The position numbers and the translations under genes are program-made. Of a stretch of 64,000 nucleotides of DNA, positions 49,488-58,181 are shown piece by piece (the stretch's first letter is position 1; each line of letters starts with the position of its first letter). The DNA is from WYEG01 sp049414625 (lineage in GTDB: Bacteria; Desulfobacterota; Thermodesulfobacteria; Thermodesulfobacteriales; Thermodesulfobacteriaceae), in NCBI GenBank assembly GCA_049414625.1, contig JBMSAU010000138.1:1-64000 (forward strand). The letters run 5' to 3'. The notes under the pieces were generated by a model. The model was given only the letters and a program-made list of their open reading frames with translations, was not told the origin of the DNA and did no database searches.

Positions 49488-50052
49488 ACTCCTCAAACCT
49501 CCCCTGTTCAATCAAGGATTTCAAATAAAAAAGGTAGACCTTAACCTTAAGTCTCTCTTCCTCCTTCATGGAACTAAGCTTTAAAGTAAGCTCAGCCTCT
49601 TTTTCTTTGTATTTTTGCAGGGCTGAGCTTCTTAAGGCTGAAAGTGTCTTATCAAGCTTCTCGTTAAGGACTTTAGCTTCCTTGGCTAAGGTTTTTAGCT
49701 TTTTTTCAGCCTGAAGATAGAGCCTTTCTGAGTAGAGTTTCTTAGCTTCTTGCCACTCCTTTTCAAACTTTGCAAACTCATGGGGCAAATACTTTTCTGC
49801 CCCTTTTGCCTTAAGGGCTGAGATTGCCTCTTCCACTTCTTGGTATAGGGAAGAAGGTTTAGGATGAAGCTTAACCCATCTTCCAACAAGGGGCACATCA
49901 ACAAGCATCACCTTTACCCTTTCAAAGGCGGCATCCTTAAAATCAGAAAGACCTCCCTTTATGTTCTCACCGCAACCTGAAAGGAAAAGTAAAACAAGAA
50001 GAAGGCTCAAACACTTAAACCTATCAATTCTTACACCCATTCTCAGGTCCAT
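49447..50052 (-). CDS. predicted lipoprotein with helical body, function unknown
   Basis: 201 aa (or 197 from the ATG at 50040). The lipobox LFLSGC puts the lipidated Cys near residue 27. The mature part is largely helical: YQEVEEAISALKAKGAEKYL, FAKFEKEWQEAKKLYSERLY, KYKEKEAELTLKLSSMKEEE. It is similar in style to DUF4398-type lipoproteins, but I cannot assign it. It overlaps the reverse gyrase gene by 29 bp and pgpA by at least 41 bp. Confidence 0.75.
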   Translation of the reverse strand: MDLRMGVRIDRFKCLSLLLVLLFLSGCGENIKGGLSDFKDAAFERVKVMLVDVPLVGRWVKLHPKPSSLYQEVEEAISALKAKGAEKYLPHEFAKFEKEWQEAKKLYSERLYLQAEKKLKTLAKEAKVLNEKLDKTLSALRSSALQKYKEKEAELTLKLSSMKEEERLKVKVYLFYLKSLIEQGRFEEFERELKRDPFRKG

Positions 50053-53000
50053 TGCTTTGCTTACCCTCGCTCAAGGGCAAAACCTTAGCTTCTTTAAGAA
50101 GGGGGATAAGGCTTTGACAGATTTCATCCCATTTAGCTTGTCCTTCCTCTACTTTATCCATAAACTCTTCAAGAGAGCGAGTAAACTCTTCAGACACATA
50201 GAAAGGATACCGGGAAACCAAGTATTCATAAACCTTTTTTCCAAGAGGAGTAGGTATGAGCCCGCCTGTTTTTAGCTCATATATGTAGCGCCTAGCAAGA
50301 AGGGTAGAGACGATCTCCGCATAGGTTGATGGTCTCCCAAGCCCTCGTCTTTTCATCTCTTGAATGAGTGTTCCCTGGTTGTAAAGATAGGTTTTTGGAA
50401 TGGCTTTAAGTTCGGCTGCAAGCTCCTTGAGCAAGATTGACCCTTCAACATCACCCAAAAGAGGCTTAAGAGCCTGGATTTTACCCCAAATGCGGTCAAA
50501 GCCAGAATCCAAAACCTCCCACACCACCTCTTCTTGCCATTCATAGGAGGGCACTTTAAAGGTGAGCTTTGCCTTTTGGACTCTTGCCTTTTTCATCTGG
50601 CTGGCCATAAATCTTCTAAAAATGAGGTCGTAGAGCCTAAAGCTATCCCGAGCATTCTTAAAGCTTAAGAGTCCATGAGCCACTCTAAGCTTTATCTCGG
50701 CAACATCCCAAGGGTTTGTTGGTCTAATGCCTTCGTGGGCACCAGGGGAAGTCCACTCTCTTGGATAGAAGTAGTCTTCACCAAAATTTTGCGAAATAAA
50801 GGGTTTGGCTACCTGGAATCGCCCTACCTCAGAAATCCTTGTAGAATCCGTGCGGTGATAGGTTATCAATCCTAGCTCGAAGAGCTCCTGAAGAAGGGAC
50901 ATGGTATGGGAAGTAGAGAACCGTAACAACTGAAAGGCATCCTCAAGAATAGTATCTGTAGTGTATGGAGGAGGGGGTGAAACTTCGTCCTCAAAAAACT
51001 CCTCGACCTTTAAGGTTAAACCATCTTTTAGCTCCTCAAAAACCCTTTTAGCCAGAGCTTCCTCTTCAAAGTCGTGATAAAACTTCGTCTCTCCGATGGT
51101 AAAGGTAAGGCGGTATTTGTTCTGTTTAGCCTCTTCTGCCCTTTTTATCACCCAGCCAAGGACAGGAGTCTGAACCCTTCCTGCAGATAGGGTATGCTTA
51201 TTGAAAGCCTTCCAAAGCTCCTGAGAAAGAGTAAAGCCTACCCATCTATCCGCAACTCTTCTTGCAAGTTGAGCCTTAACCCGGTTGAGGTTAAACTCTT
51301 GAGGGGCGGATAAGGCAGCACGCAAAGCTTTAGGAGTTACTTCGTGAAACTCTAAACGCTTGATCAAGCTCTGGAAGGGACGAAGGCTAACGAAGAGGTC
51401 ATAGGCTATCTTTTCTCCTTCAGCATCAGGGTCAGAGGCCACAAAGATGCCATCCACGCAATAAGAAAGCCTTCTTAAGTCTTCGATTATTTCCCACTTA
51501 TCAAAGATGTCCTGTTTCTCCTCTATCTCATCATCTACAAGCTGGTCTCCTGTTTCTTTGTCCAATTTTATGCTGTCAAATATGGGGTAGAAGTGACCGT
51601 TTTCCGGCAATACTCCGAAGATCCCCGTCCTTTTGACAAGATTGTAAACATGCCCAAGGGAGGCACACACAGATAAAAGCGTATTCTCAAGAGGAATTTC
51701 ATAGACTACGACGGTGTTTAGACGCCGGACGCTTGGCTTCCCAAAAAAGTTGGCGATAGTCTTTGCCTTGTGAGGAGACTCTACGATTAGAAGATAATTC
51801 TTAAAATCAAGTTCCTTTGTATCAAGGCTTGTCCGTTCCTCTTCAACCCTTTTCAGAAGGGAGACTGCTTCCTCCTTGGTTATCTGTTTAAGGCGTGGCT
51901 CCTCCCCAAGATAAAAACGGAGCCTCTTTTCAAGACTTCGCAGAGCCTTTGGACTGTCAACGAGAATTATAGATAATCCAGGAAGTAAGCCCTTAGCTGT
52001 AAGTCGTGAGACCCTTCCTGAACCCTGAAGGTAAACTTGAGCATTTCCCACAACCAAAGAGGGACGCCCCTCTTCATCAACGGTGAGATATACATCTTCC
52101 CTTTGGTTCAAAGCAGAAATAAAAGCGGGATTGCTCAATCTTTCTTCAAGAAAGCCCTTAATCTGTAAAAGCCTCTGATACAAGCCTTCATACTGAGGGA
52201 GCTGCTCGGGCTTCATCGTAAGGTAGCGTTTGAGATAGGAGATGTAGGAGAGCGCTTTTATTCGCTCCTCCTCCGTCTCAAAGAGGGGCATGAGGTTAAG
52301 GAGTAGGTTGTAAAGATGGGAGGGCAACTCTTCAAGGACAAGACGGTCCCTTTCTTTGCTTAAGGGGAGAAGATGCTTTGGAACGCCAACGAAAATAGCA
52401 TACTTTAAGGCAAAGGGAAGGTCTATCCCACGAAGAAGAGGGTTAGAAAGATGAGAAAGCCCAACCGCTACCTCAACCTTGCCTTCCCGAAGAGCCGAGA
52501 GCAGTTCTTCTTCTTTCAAGGAAAGATAGGATGCGCAGTTTATACCCTTCTCTTTTAGAAAAGCTTCAGCAAACTCAACACCCTCCCTCCCGAAAGATTC
52601 TTCAACAAAAACAAGCCCGCCCTGACCAAGACTTAAGCAAAGTTGAGCTGCCTCATTAAGTAGATAGGATAAAGCCTCTTTTTTATCGGAAGGGACCTCA
52701 CACAAAATATAGGTATCTTCCACCTTTCTTAAGGTCGAGACAAACCTTGTTATCTCAAAACCAAGGAGGTTTCTAAAAAGCAAGACCCGATTAGTCTTGG
52801 GTCTTAACGTTGCGGAAGAAACAATGAGTTGTTTATGCTTCTTCTCATGCCTTTTTCGGATCTTCTGTAAGCTTTCAAAGTCCTCCTCTTCTTTGTCTCG
52901 TTTCAAGGCAAGGGCTATTTCCTCATCAGTAAAACCAAGAAGTTTAAAAAGTTGATCAACATTCTTTCCGCTCTTAAGCAGAGAATCTACATCATCGATG

Positions 53001-53602
53001 AAGAGCAAAGAAAAATCAAGGTTTTGAAGGAGCTCAAAATTCCTATGCAAAAAGTTAAGCGTGCAGATAAATACATCAAACTTCCCTTCAACAAGTAACT
53101 CCTTTTCCTTGTTGTGTCCTTGGTAAGAAAGGATCCGCTTTGCCTTGATTCTGGTTGATGGTGTTCTATCAAGCATGGTCCGAAGTCTTTGTTCTACTTG
53201 TGTGACAAGCATTTTTGTGGGAACGATGATCATGGATTTTCCGTGAGTGAGTAGGCAGGCAAGAAGCCCGAAGGTGGTTTTTCCTGTGCCCGTTGGGGCA
53301 AGAATAGCAAAGGATTCCCCCAAAAATAGCCTCTTTGCCCAGTTCACCTGAAGAGAAGAAGGCTTACTTTGAATTATCTCCTGAAAGAGCTCCCGAAAAA
53401 TCCTTACTTTTTCCTCAACATGAAGAAGGGTCTTAAGCTTTTCTAAAGAATTATTCTTTTTAAGATGAAGGAGAAGGCTTTCAATGTCCCGATAAGTTAC
53501 ATCCTCGGGAAGACATTTTTCACAGGGTAGACCCTTTGAGAGCCGTTCATCGGAAATTAAACCCCCGCAGTTTGGACATCCATGAGCTATGTAAAAAAGC
53601 AT
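50024..53602 (-). CDS. rgy: reverse gyrase
   Basis: 1192 aa, one chain. It introduces positive supercoils and is found in hyperthermophiles. N-terminal zinc finger C9, C12, C27, C30. Helicase-like half: Walker A APTGTGKTT (102-109; preceded by AIL), FIDDVDSLL in place of DEAD, SSATLRPKTN as motif III, QGSGRVSRLTAKGLLPG as motif VI. Topoisomerase half: VESPHKAKTIANFF and ASDPDAEGEKIAYDL form TOPRIM. The active Tyr is in ITYHRTDSTRIS near residue 900, and LSAGRVQTPVLG and GLGRPSTYAEIV are type IA motifs. It is complete. Confidence 0.97.
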   Translation of the reverse strand: MLFYIAHGCPNCGGLISDERLSKGLPCEKCLPEDVTYRDIESLLLHLKKNNSLEKLKTLLHVEEKVRIFRELFQEIIQSKPSSLQVNWAKRLFLGESFAILAPTGTGKTTFGLLACLLTHGKSMIIVPTKMLVTQVEQRLRTMLDRTPSTRIKAKRILSYQGHNKEKELLVEGKFDVFICTLNFLHRNFELLQNLDFSLLFIDDVDSLLKSGKNVDQLFKLLGFTDEEIALALKRDKEEEDFESLQKIRKRHEKKHKQLIVSSATLRPKTNRVLLFRNLLGFEITRFVSTLRKVEDTYILCEVPSDKKEALSYLLNEAAQLCLSLGQGGLVFVEESFGREGVEFAEAFLKEKGINCASYLSLKEEELLSALREGKVEVAVGLSHLSNPLLRGIDLPFALKYAIFVGVPKHLLPLSKERDRLVLEELPSHLYNLLLNLMPLFETEEERIKALSYISYLKRYLTMKPEQLPQYEGLYQRLLQIKGFLEERLSNPAFISALNQREDVYLTVDEEGRPSLVVGNAQVYLQGSGRVSRLTAKGLLPGLSIILVDSPKALRSLEKRLRFYLGEEPRLKQITKEEAVSLLKRVEEERTSLDTKELDFKNYLLIVESPHKAKTIANFFGKPSVRRLNTVVVYEIPLENTLLSVCASLGHVYNLVKRTGIFGVLPENGHFYPIFDSIKLDKETGDQLVDDEIEEKQDIFDKWEIIEDLRRLSYCVDGIFVASDPDAEGEKIAYDLFVSLRPFQSLIKRLEFHEVTPKALRAALSAPQEFNLNRVKAQLARRVADRWVGFTLSQELWKAFNKHTLSAGRVQTPVLGWVIKRAEEAKQNKYRLTFTIGETKFYHDFEEEALAKRVFEELKDGLTLKVEEFFEDEVSPPPPYTTDTILEDAFQLLRFSTSHTMSLLQELFELGLITYHRTDSTRISEVGRFQVAKPFISQNFGEDYFYPREWTSPGAHEGIRPTNPWDVAEIKLRVAHGLLSFKNARDSFRLYDLIFRRFMASQMKKARVQKAKLTFKVPSYEWQEEVVWEVLDSGFDRIWGKIQALKPLLGDVEGSILLKELAAELKAIPKTYLYNQGTLIQEMKRRGLGRPSTYAEIVSTLLARRYIYELKTGGLIPTPLGKKVYEYLVSRYPFYVSEEFTRSLEEFMDKVEEGQAKWDEICQSLIPLLKEAKVLPLSEGKQSNGPENGCKN

Positions 53603-53640
53603 GTCTTATAACATAAATGAAAAATGAATCTTGCCAAGGG

Positions 53641-54237
53641 TCAAGGTAGAAAGAGGTCTCTCTCTAAACGCTTCTTAAGAAAGAAAAAGATAAGAAAGAC
53701 TAAAAGAGTAAAACTAAAGGCAATAATTATCTTTTTAGGGTTACCTTCATAGACTAAATCTCCCTGAAGGGCCATAATAAAAGCGGTTGGAGCCCGACCT
53801 AAAACATTTGCGGTAATAAAACTTGGGTAGGAGACCTTTAAAAGTCCGAGCACATAGTTCAGCACATCCTTTGGGAAACCAGGTATAAGGTAGGCTAAAA
53901 AAAGACCAAACAGTCCTCCCCTCTCGACCAATCTTTTGACCCTAAGAAGCATAGTGCTATCTTTTAGGCGGTTCTCATATCGTTTCCTAAAAAACCGGCC
54001 AATCGTATAGGCAAGGCTTGAGCCGATAACAGTCCCTGTAAGATGAAGAAAAAAACCAAGCTTTGCCCCAAAGATAAACCCAGCAATAAACCCTGCCTCA
54101 CCAGGCAAAGGAGCAACAACTATCTGAAGGGCTTGAAGGAAAATGTATACAAGAGCGCCTAAATAAAGATTTTCTTCTGCTATCTGCCTTAAAACTTCCC
54201 TATCGTTCCAAAGGTTAACCAAAGTCTCGACCATCAA
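53641..54237 (-). CDS. TVP38/TMEM64 (VTT-domain) membrane protein
   Basis: 198 aa, about five membrane segments. VAPLPGEAGFIAGFIFGAKL and FFLHLTGTVIGSSLAYTIGR are VTT motifs, and FLAYLIPGFPKDVLNYVLG is the second conserved loop. The basic tail is FFLKKRLERDLF. VTT proteins move lipids across membranes in studied members. The ATGA overlap couples it to radA, without a known functional link. Confidence 0.85.
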   Translation of the reverse strand: MMVETLVNLWNDREVLRQIAEENLYLGALVYIFLQALQIVVAPLPGEAGFIAGFIFGAKLGFFLHLTGTVIGSSLAYTIGRFFRKRYENRLKDSTMLLRVKRLVERGGLFGLFLAYLIPGFPKDVLNYVLGLLKVSYPSFITANVLGRAPTAFIMALQGDLVYEGNPKKIIIAFSFTLLVFLIFFFLKKRLERDLFLP

Positions 54238-55565
54238 ACACCTCTGAAAAGAATCTCCATAAGGTCATAGAGATGTCTAATCTTTACCAATTTTAGGGAG
54301 CTTTTAACCTCAAGCCCGCGGTAGTCGGCAAGGAAGGCTTGAGTAAAGCTTTTTCTTTCTGCTTCTTTAAGCCTCTGGGTAAGGTTTAACACCGGCTTTA
54401 CCTCCCCTTTAAGCCCGATTTCTCCAAGGTAGACTGTTCCCTCGGGCAAGGGTTTATCAAGATATGAGGAAAGGATGGCTACCGCCACTGCAAGGTCAGA
54501 CGCCGGATCCCGAAGGGTTAGCCCACCTGCAACCTTTACGAATACATCATGCTCCCTTAAGGGAAGACCGAGTGTCTTCTCAAGGATTGCGCAAAGAAGC
54601 GTAAGCCGAACATGGTCTATCCCTACCGCTTGCCTTCTTGGGACGGCTAAAAAGGTCTTTATGGAGAGGGCTTGCACCTCAACAAGAAGAGGTCTTGTTC
54701 CTTCAAGGGCGCAAAAGACGGCTCCCCCTCCCCTTGGCAAGAAGAGGTCTTCATACTCCTGATGGGGCTTTAGTCCCTCACCAGTCATAAGAAAAACTCC
54801 TACCTCGTTCACCGAACCGAAGCGGTTTTTCACCGCTCGAAGAAGCCGATATTCGCTTTCCTTTTCCCCCTCAAGATACAACACTACATCTACCAAATGC
54901 TCAAGGACCTTTGGTCCCGCTATCAGCCCCTCTTTTGTAATATGCCCTATAGCCCATACGGTTAGGCCCTTTTCCTTGGCAAGACGCATAAGGAAGTTTG
55001 CGCACTCCCGCACCTGAGAAACGCTCCCCGGAGAGCTTGAAAGCTCTTCAAGATAAACCGTTTGAATGGAGTCCACAAAAAGGTATTGAGGGTTTATCTC
55101 TTCAATAATCTCAGGAAGAAGACTCAAGTTTGTTTCTTGACAGAAGTAAAAGTTAAGGTTTACGCCAAGGCGTTCTGCACGAAGCCTCACCTGCTCTGGA
55201 GACTCTTCAGCAGAAAGATAGATAACCCGAAAGCCTTTATCGGTAAGCACACCAGCAATCTGGGTGAGAAGGGTAGATTTTCCGATGCCAGGGTCTCCGC
55301 CAAGGAGGATGAAGGATGAGGGCATAATACCCCCTCCAAGCACATGGTCAAGCTCGGAAATCCCGGTTAAAACCCTTTCCCTTTTTTGCCCTAAGACCTC
55401 GGCTAAAGAAAAAACCTTTGGTTTTTCTGAAGAGGACTTGCAAACCCTTTTAGAGCTTGCGAAGGGCTCCTTCTCTTCTACGAAGCTATCAAAGCTTCCG
55501 CAGGAAGGGCACCTCCCAAGCCACTTCAAAGACTTATATCCACATTCCTGACAGTAGAAGCTCAT
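54234..55565 (-). CDS. radA: DNA repair protein RadA (Sms)
   Basis: 443 aa. The zinc finger CQECGYKSLKWLGRCPSCGS is at residues 5-24. Walker A GGDPGIGKSTLL and Walker B YLFVDSIQTV belong to the RecA-like core. The RadA-specific motif KNRFGSVNEVGVF is intact. The Lon-like C-terminus holds LTLRDPASDLAVAVAILSSY and GEIGLKGEVKPV. It promotes branch migration in recombination. ATGA overlaps join it to both neighbours. Confidence 0.95.
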   Translation of the reverse strand: MSFYCQECGYKSLKWLGRCPSCGSFDSFVEEKEPFASSKRVCKSSSEKPKVFSLAEVLGQKRERVLTGISELDHVLGGGIMPSSFILLGGDPGIGKSTLLTQIAGVLTDKGFRVIYLSAEESPEQVRLRAERLGVNLNFYFCQETNLSLLPEIIEEINPQYLFVDSIQTVYLEELSSSPGSVSQVRECANFLMRLAKEKGLTVWAIGHITKEGLIAGPKVLEHLVDVVLYLEGEKESEYRLLRAVKNRFGSVNEVGVFLMTGEGLKPHQEYEDLFLPRGGGAVFCALEGTRPLLVEVQALSIKTFLAVPRRQAVGIDHVRLTLLCAILEKTLGLPLREHDVFVKVAGGLTLRDPASDLAVAVAILSSYLDKPLPEGTVYLGEIGLKGEVKPVLNLTQRLKEAERKSFTQAFLADYRGLEVKSSLKLVKIRHLYDLMEILFRGV

Positions 55566-57052
55566 CTTTCAACACCTACATAAACCCCTCTCCAGATGCT
55601 GTATACCCCTCTTTTACCATAAAACTCATATTGGACCGTTTCAAGATGGATTGGGCTCTCAAGATAAGTCGGTTTATCTGTCCATTTTTTTACCAAAAGA
55701 ACCTCTTTCCCTCTTAGCGTCTCCGCATCCCTCCAAATATGATACTGATTTTTGGCCTTACTCCCTTTCTTAACTACATAAACCTTAGGCTTATCCTTGA
55801 GATAAAAAGCAAGCCAGCTTGCCGACTCCCTTCCTGAGGTCAAAAGAGGTATATCCTTCCGATAATACTTCTCTACAGCCTCGGCAAGCTCCCTCCCACC
55901 ATAAAACTTAAAAAGAGACCTTGCTACCTCCGGACCAAACAGGTCAGGCTTTTTGGGTAAGACAAGAATAGCCAAAGACAAAAAGAAGCAAATGATAAGG
56001 TTTAGAATGACAAGTCTAAGATAAAGTTGTCTCGATATGGCTAAGGCTAGGGTAAAGAAATAGGCGGAAAGGAAAAAAGGGGCAACCCAGTTTACATTCA
56101 TCTGAAGGATAAGGCTCAAAGGAATTAACCCCAAAAGGGGCAAAAAGGAAAGGATGAATAAAAGGTTTATTAGCTTAAACTGAAAAAGCTTATCATCAGG
56201 AATGGGAAGGTTCTCTCTCCTAAAAAATCTTCCTAAGACCTTAGCGTAGCGAAAGGAAAGGTAAAAGAATAGGGGGAGAAGAAGCGGTCCGTAGAGGAAA
56301 AATACTCCGGAAAGGAATTTTCCTACTTCTTTAAGAGGAGGAAAAAGCCTTGAGAAGGATTCCCCGGTGTGCTTTATCATGACTAATCCATGGTTTAAGT
56401 TCCATAAGATGTTGGGTAGGATCAAAATAAAAGAAACTCCAATCAAGATTAGAGTTTGTTTCGTTTTAAGCAAATCTCGCTCAAAGAGAAGAAGATAGAA
56501 TAGAAAAAGAGCCAAAAAGGCGAGCATGGTTTGCTTGGTTAGAAGACCAAGACCGATTGAAAGCCCAAGGTAGAAGGCTGAAAGGGTATTTCTCTTTTCT
56601 AAAAAGTAGGCACCAAAAAATAGGCTTGCTATCCAGAAGAAAAAGAGGGGTGGGTCGATGGTCATGATAAAGCTATAAATAGTAAGAATGGGGGTAAAGC
56701 AGAGGGTAAAAAGGATGAGCCTTACTCTTAGCCTATCAAAGTATCTGTAAAAGAAATACATTGCAAAAAGAAGGCTAAAGACGCGAAAAAGGACTGCTCC
56801 CACTCTAACTCCAAACTCGGTGTCTCCGAATAGGCTTGTTGTCAGTCTTATAATCCAAGCAACCATGGGAGGCTTGCTATAGTAGCCAAAATCAAGAGCC
56901 CTACTCCAGTCCCAATAGTAAGCTTCATCATAAGAGAGAGGAAGGTTTAACTCCCCAAGATAAAGGATAAGAAATGTGCTGTAGAGCCAGAGGAAAAAGC
57001 CTTCCCTGCTTACCAGAAAATCAAGAAACCCCTTTTTAGAGCCTTCTCCCAT
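55562..57052 (-). CDS. glycosyltransferase family 39 (ArnT/PMT-like) membrane protein
   Basis: 496 aa with about 11 membrane segments and a C-terminal soluble part. LPLSYDEAYYWDWSRALDFG carries the catalytic Asp loop and YYSKPPMVAWIIRLTTSLF the second conserved loop of polyprenyl-phosphate-dependent transferases. The family adds sugars from lipid carriers to lipid A, glycans or proteins. The preceding PAP2 gene overlaps it by 17 bp; together they fit lipid A or undecaprenyl-linked glycan handling, which is inferred. Confidence 0.85.
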   Translation of the reverse strand: MGEGSKKGFLDFLVSREGFFLWLYSTFLILYLGELNLPLSYDEAYYWDWSRALDFGYYSKPPMVAWIIRLTTSLFGDTEFGVRVGAVLFRVFSLLFAMYFFYRYFDRLRVRLILFTLCFTPILTIYSFIMTIDPPLFFFWIASLFFGAYFLEKRNTLSAFYLGLSIGLGLLTKQTMLAFLALFLFYLLLFERDLLKTKQTLILIGVSFILILPNILWNLNHGLVMIKHTGESFSRLFPPLKEVGKFLSGVFFLYGPLLLPLFFYLSFRYAKVLGRFFRRENLPIPDDKLFQFKLINLLFILSFLPLLGLIPLSLILQMNVNWVAPFFLSAYFFTLALAISRQLYLRLVILNLIICFFLSLAILVLPKKPDLFGPEVARSLFKFYGGRELAEAVEKYYRKDIPLLTSGRESASWLAFYLKDKPKVYVVKKGSKAKNQYHIWRDAETLRGKEVLLVKKWTDKPTYLESPIHLETVQYEFYGKRGVYSIWRGVYVGVER

Positions 57053-57632
57053 AGTTCTTCGTAATCCTTCCTGAAATAATTCTTGAAATAATTCCCAAAA
57101 ATATTCCTAAAATACTTCCAAAAAAGAAGCCCCCCAAGACATCAAAGGGGAAATGGTGTCCTAAGTATACCCTTGAGAGACCAATAAGAATAGCTGTCGG
57201 AAGCGTCAGAAACAAGGTTTGCCTCATCAGAAAAAAGGTATAAACCGTTAAAAAGCCAGCGTTTGTAGCATGGCAGGAAGGGAAGGAGCGTGTCTTCTTG
57301 TTTATTGGTTTTTCAAGAAAGACAAACTTCCCTTCAGGAGTATAATAGTAAACCTTTTCAAGGCTAGCAAAGGGACGCTCCCTTCCAAAGATGGGTTTTA
57401 GGATGTGACTACAGCTATAGTCTGAAATGCCATACCCCAAGACCAAGAAGAAAAAAGCAACGACTATAGTCCCTACACTTTTTCTCCATGCTAAAGGAAG
57501 GACGGCTACCAGGAAGGCAAATAGGAAGAGTAAAAAGGCGTATGGGCTCGTGAAAAAAGGCAAAATGACATCAAAAAATGGAGAACGTGCATGGTTTATC
57601 AAGTAAAAAAGCGCTTGGTCGAAGCGTTCCAT
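57036..57632 (-). CDS. PAP2-family membrane phosphatase
   Basis: 198 aa, about six membrane segments. The three phosphatase motifs are KPIFGRERPF (KX6RP), PSCHATNAGFL (PSGH variant with Cys for Gly) and SRVYLGHHFPFDVLGG (SRX5HX3D). Members act on undecaprenyl diphosphate, phosphatidylglycerophosphate or lipid A. The gene overlaps the GT39 gene, so a joint role is likely. Start ATG at 57632. Confidence 0.88.
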   Translation of the reverse strand: MERFDQALFYLINHARSPFFDVILPFFTSPYAFLLFLFAFLVAVLPLAWRKSVGTIVVAFFFLVLGYGISDYSCSHILKPIFGRERPFASLEKVYYYTPEGKFVFLEKPINKKTRSFPSCHATNAGFLTVYTFFLMRQTLFLTLPTAILIGLSRVYLGHHFPFDVLGGFFFGSILGIFLGIISRIISGRITKNYGRRL

Positions 57633-57686
57633 CGTAGAATTTATTATACTTTGTAGAGGCTATTTTTTCAGCTCTTTCAGGCTTAC

Positions 57687-57715
57687 TTGACAGCAACCTC
57701 AACCGGGTTTAACTT
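57687..57715 (+). promoter_or_regulatory. candidate promoter of ssb, placed for a leaderless mRNA
   Basis: TTGACA (57687-57692), 17-nt spacer, TAACTT (57710-57715). ATG 57722 follows six bases later with no ribosome site. Confidence 0.55.
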
Positions 57716-57721
57716 TAAATC

Positions 57722-58168
57722 ATGAGTGTCAACAAGGTTATCCTCGTTGGAAGGCTTGGGGCAGACCCTGAGATTCGCTACACCCTTGAAGGAAAGCCGG
57801 TAGCCACAATGCGTATTGCCACGAATGAGGTTATAAACCGTCGAGGAACTAAAGAAACCCTCACGGAATGGCATAGGGTGGTGGCCTTTGGAAGGCTTGC
57901 CGAAATCTGTGGAGAATACTTAAAAGTTGGCACTCAAGTTTATCTTGAGGGAAAACTAAGAACAAGAAGGTTTGAAGACAAAGAGGGAAGGGAACGATAC
58001 ATCACTGAGGTTGTAGCTACAAACCTAAAGATCCTTGATAGAAGAGAAAATTCCAATAAAACGGCTGAATTCAAAAGCAAAGAAAGAAAAAGCAAACCAG
58101 ACAAAGAAGAACTCATTGACCTTTCCGAGGACTTTTCAAACTTTGAAGAGGACGACCTTCCTTTCTAA
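57722..58168 (+). CDS. ssb: single-stranded DNA-binding protein
   Basis: 148 aa. The OB fold covers 1-108: MSVNKVILVGRLGADPEIRY, WHRVVAFGRLAEICGEYLKV, VYLEGKLRTRRFEDKEGRER. An acidic tail follows, ending FEEDDLPF, the tip that binds repair and replication partners. It is the only plus-strand gene between 46 and 63 kb. No ribosome site is present; its promoter suggests leaderless translation. Confidence 0.95.
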   Translation: MSVNKVILVGRLGADPEIRYTLEGKPVATMRIATNEVINRRGTKETLTEWHRVVAFGRLAEICGEYLKVGTQVYLEGKLRTRRFEDKEGRERYITEVVATNLKILDRRENSNKTAEFKSKERKSKPDKEELIDLSEDFSNFEEDDLPF

Positions 58169-58181
58169 TTAGCTTAGTTAC

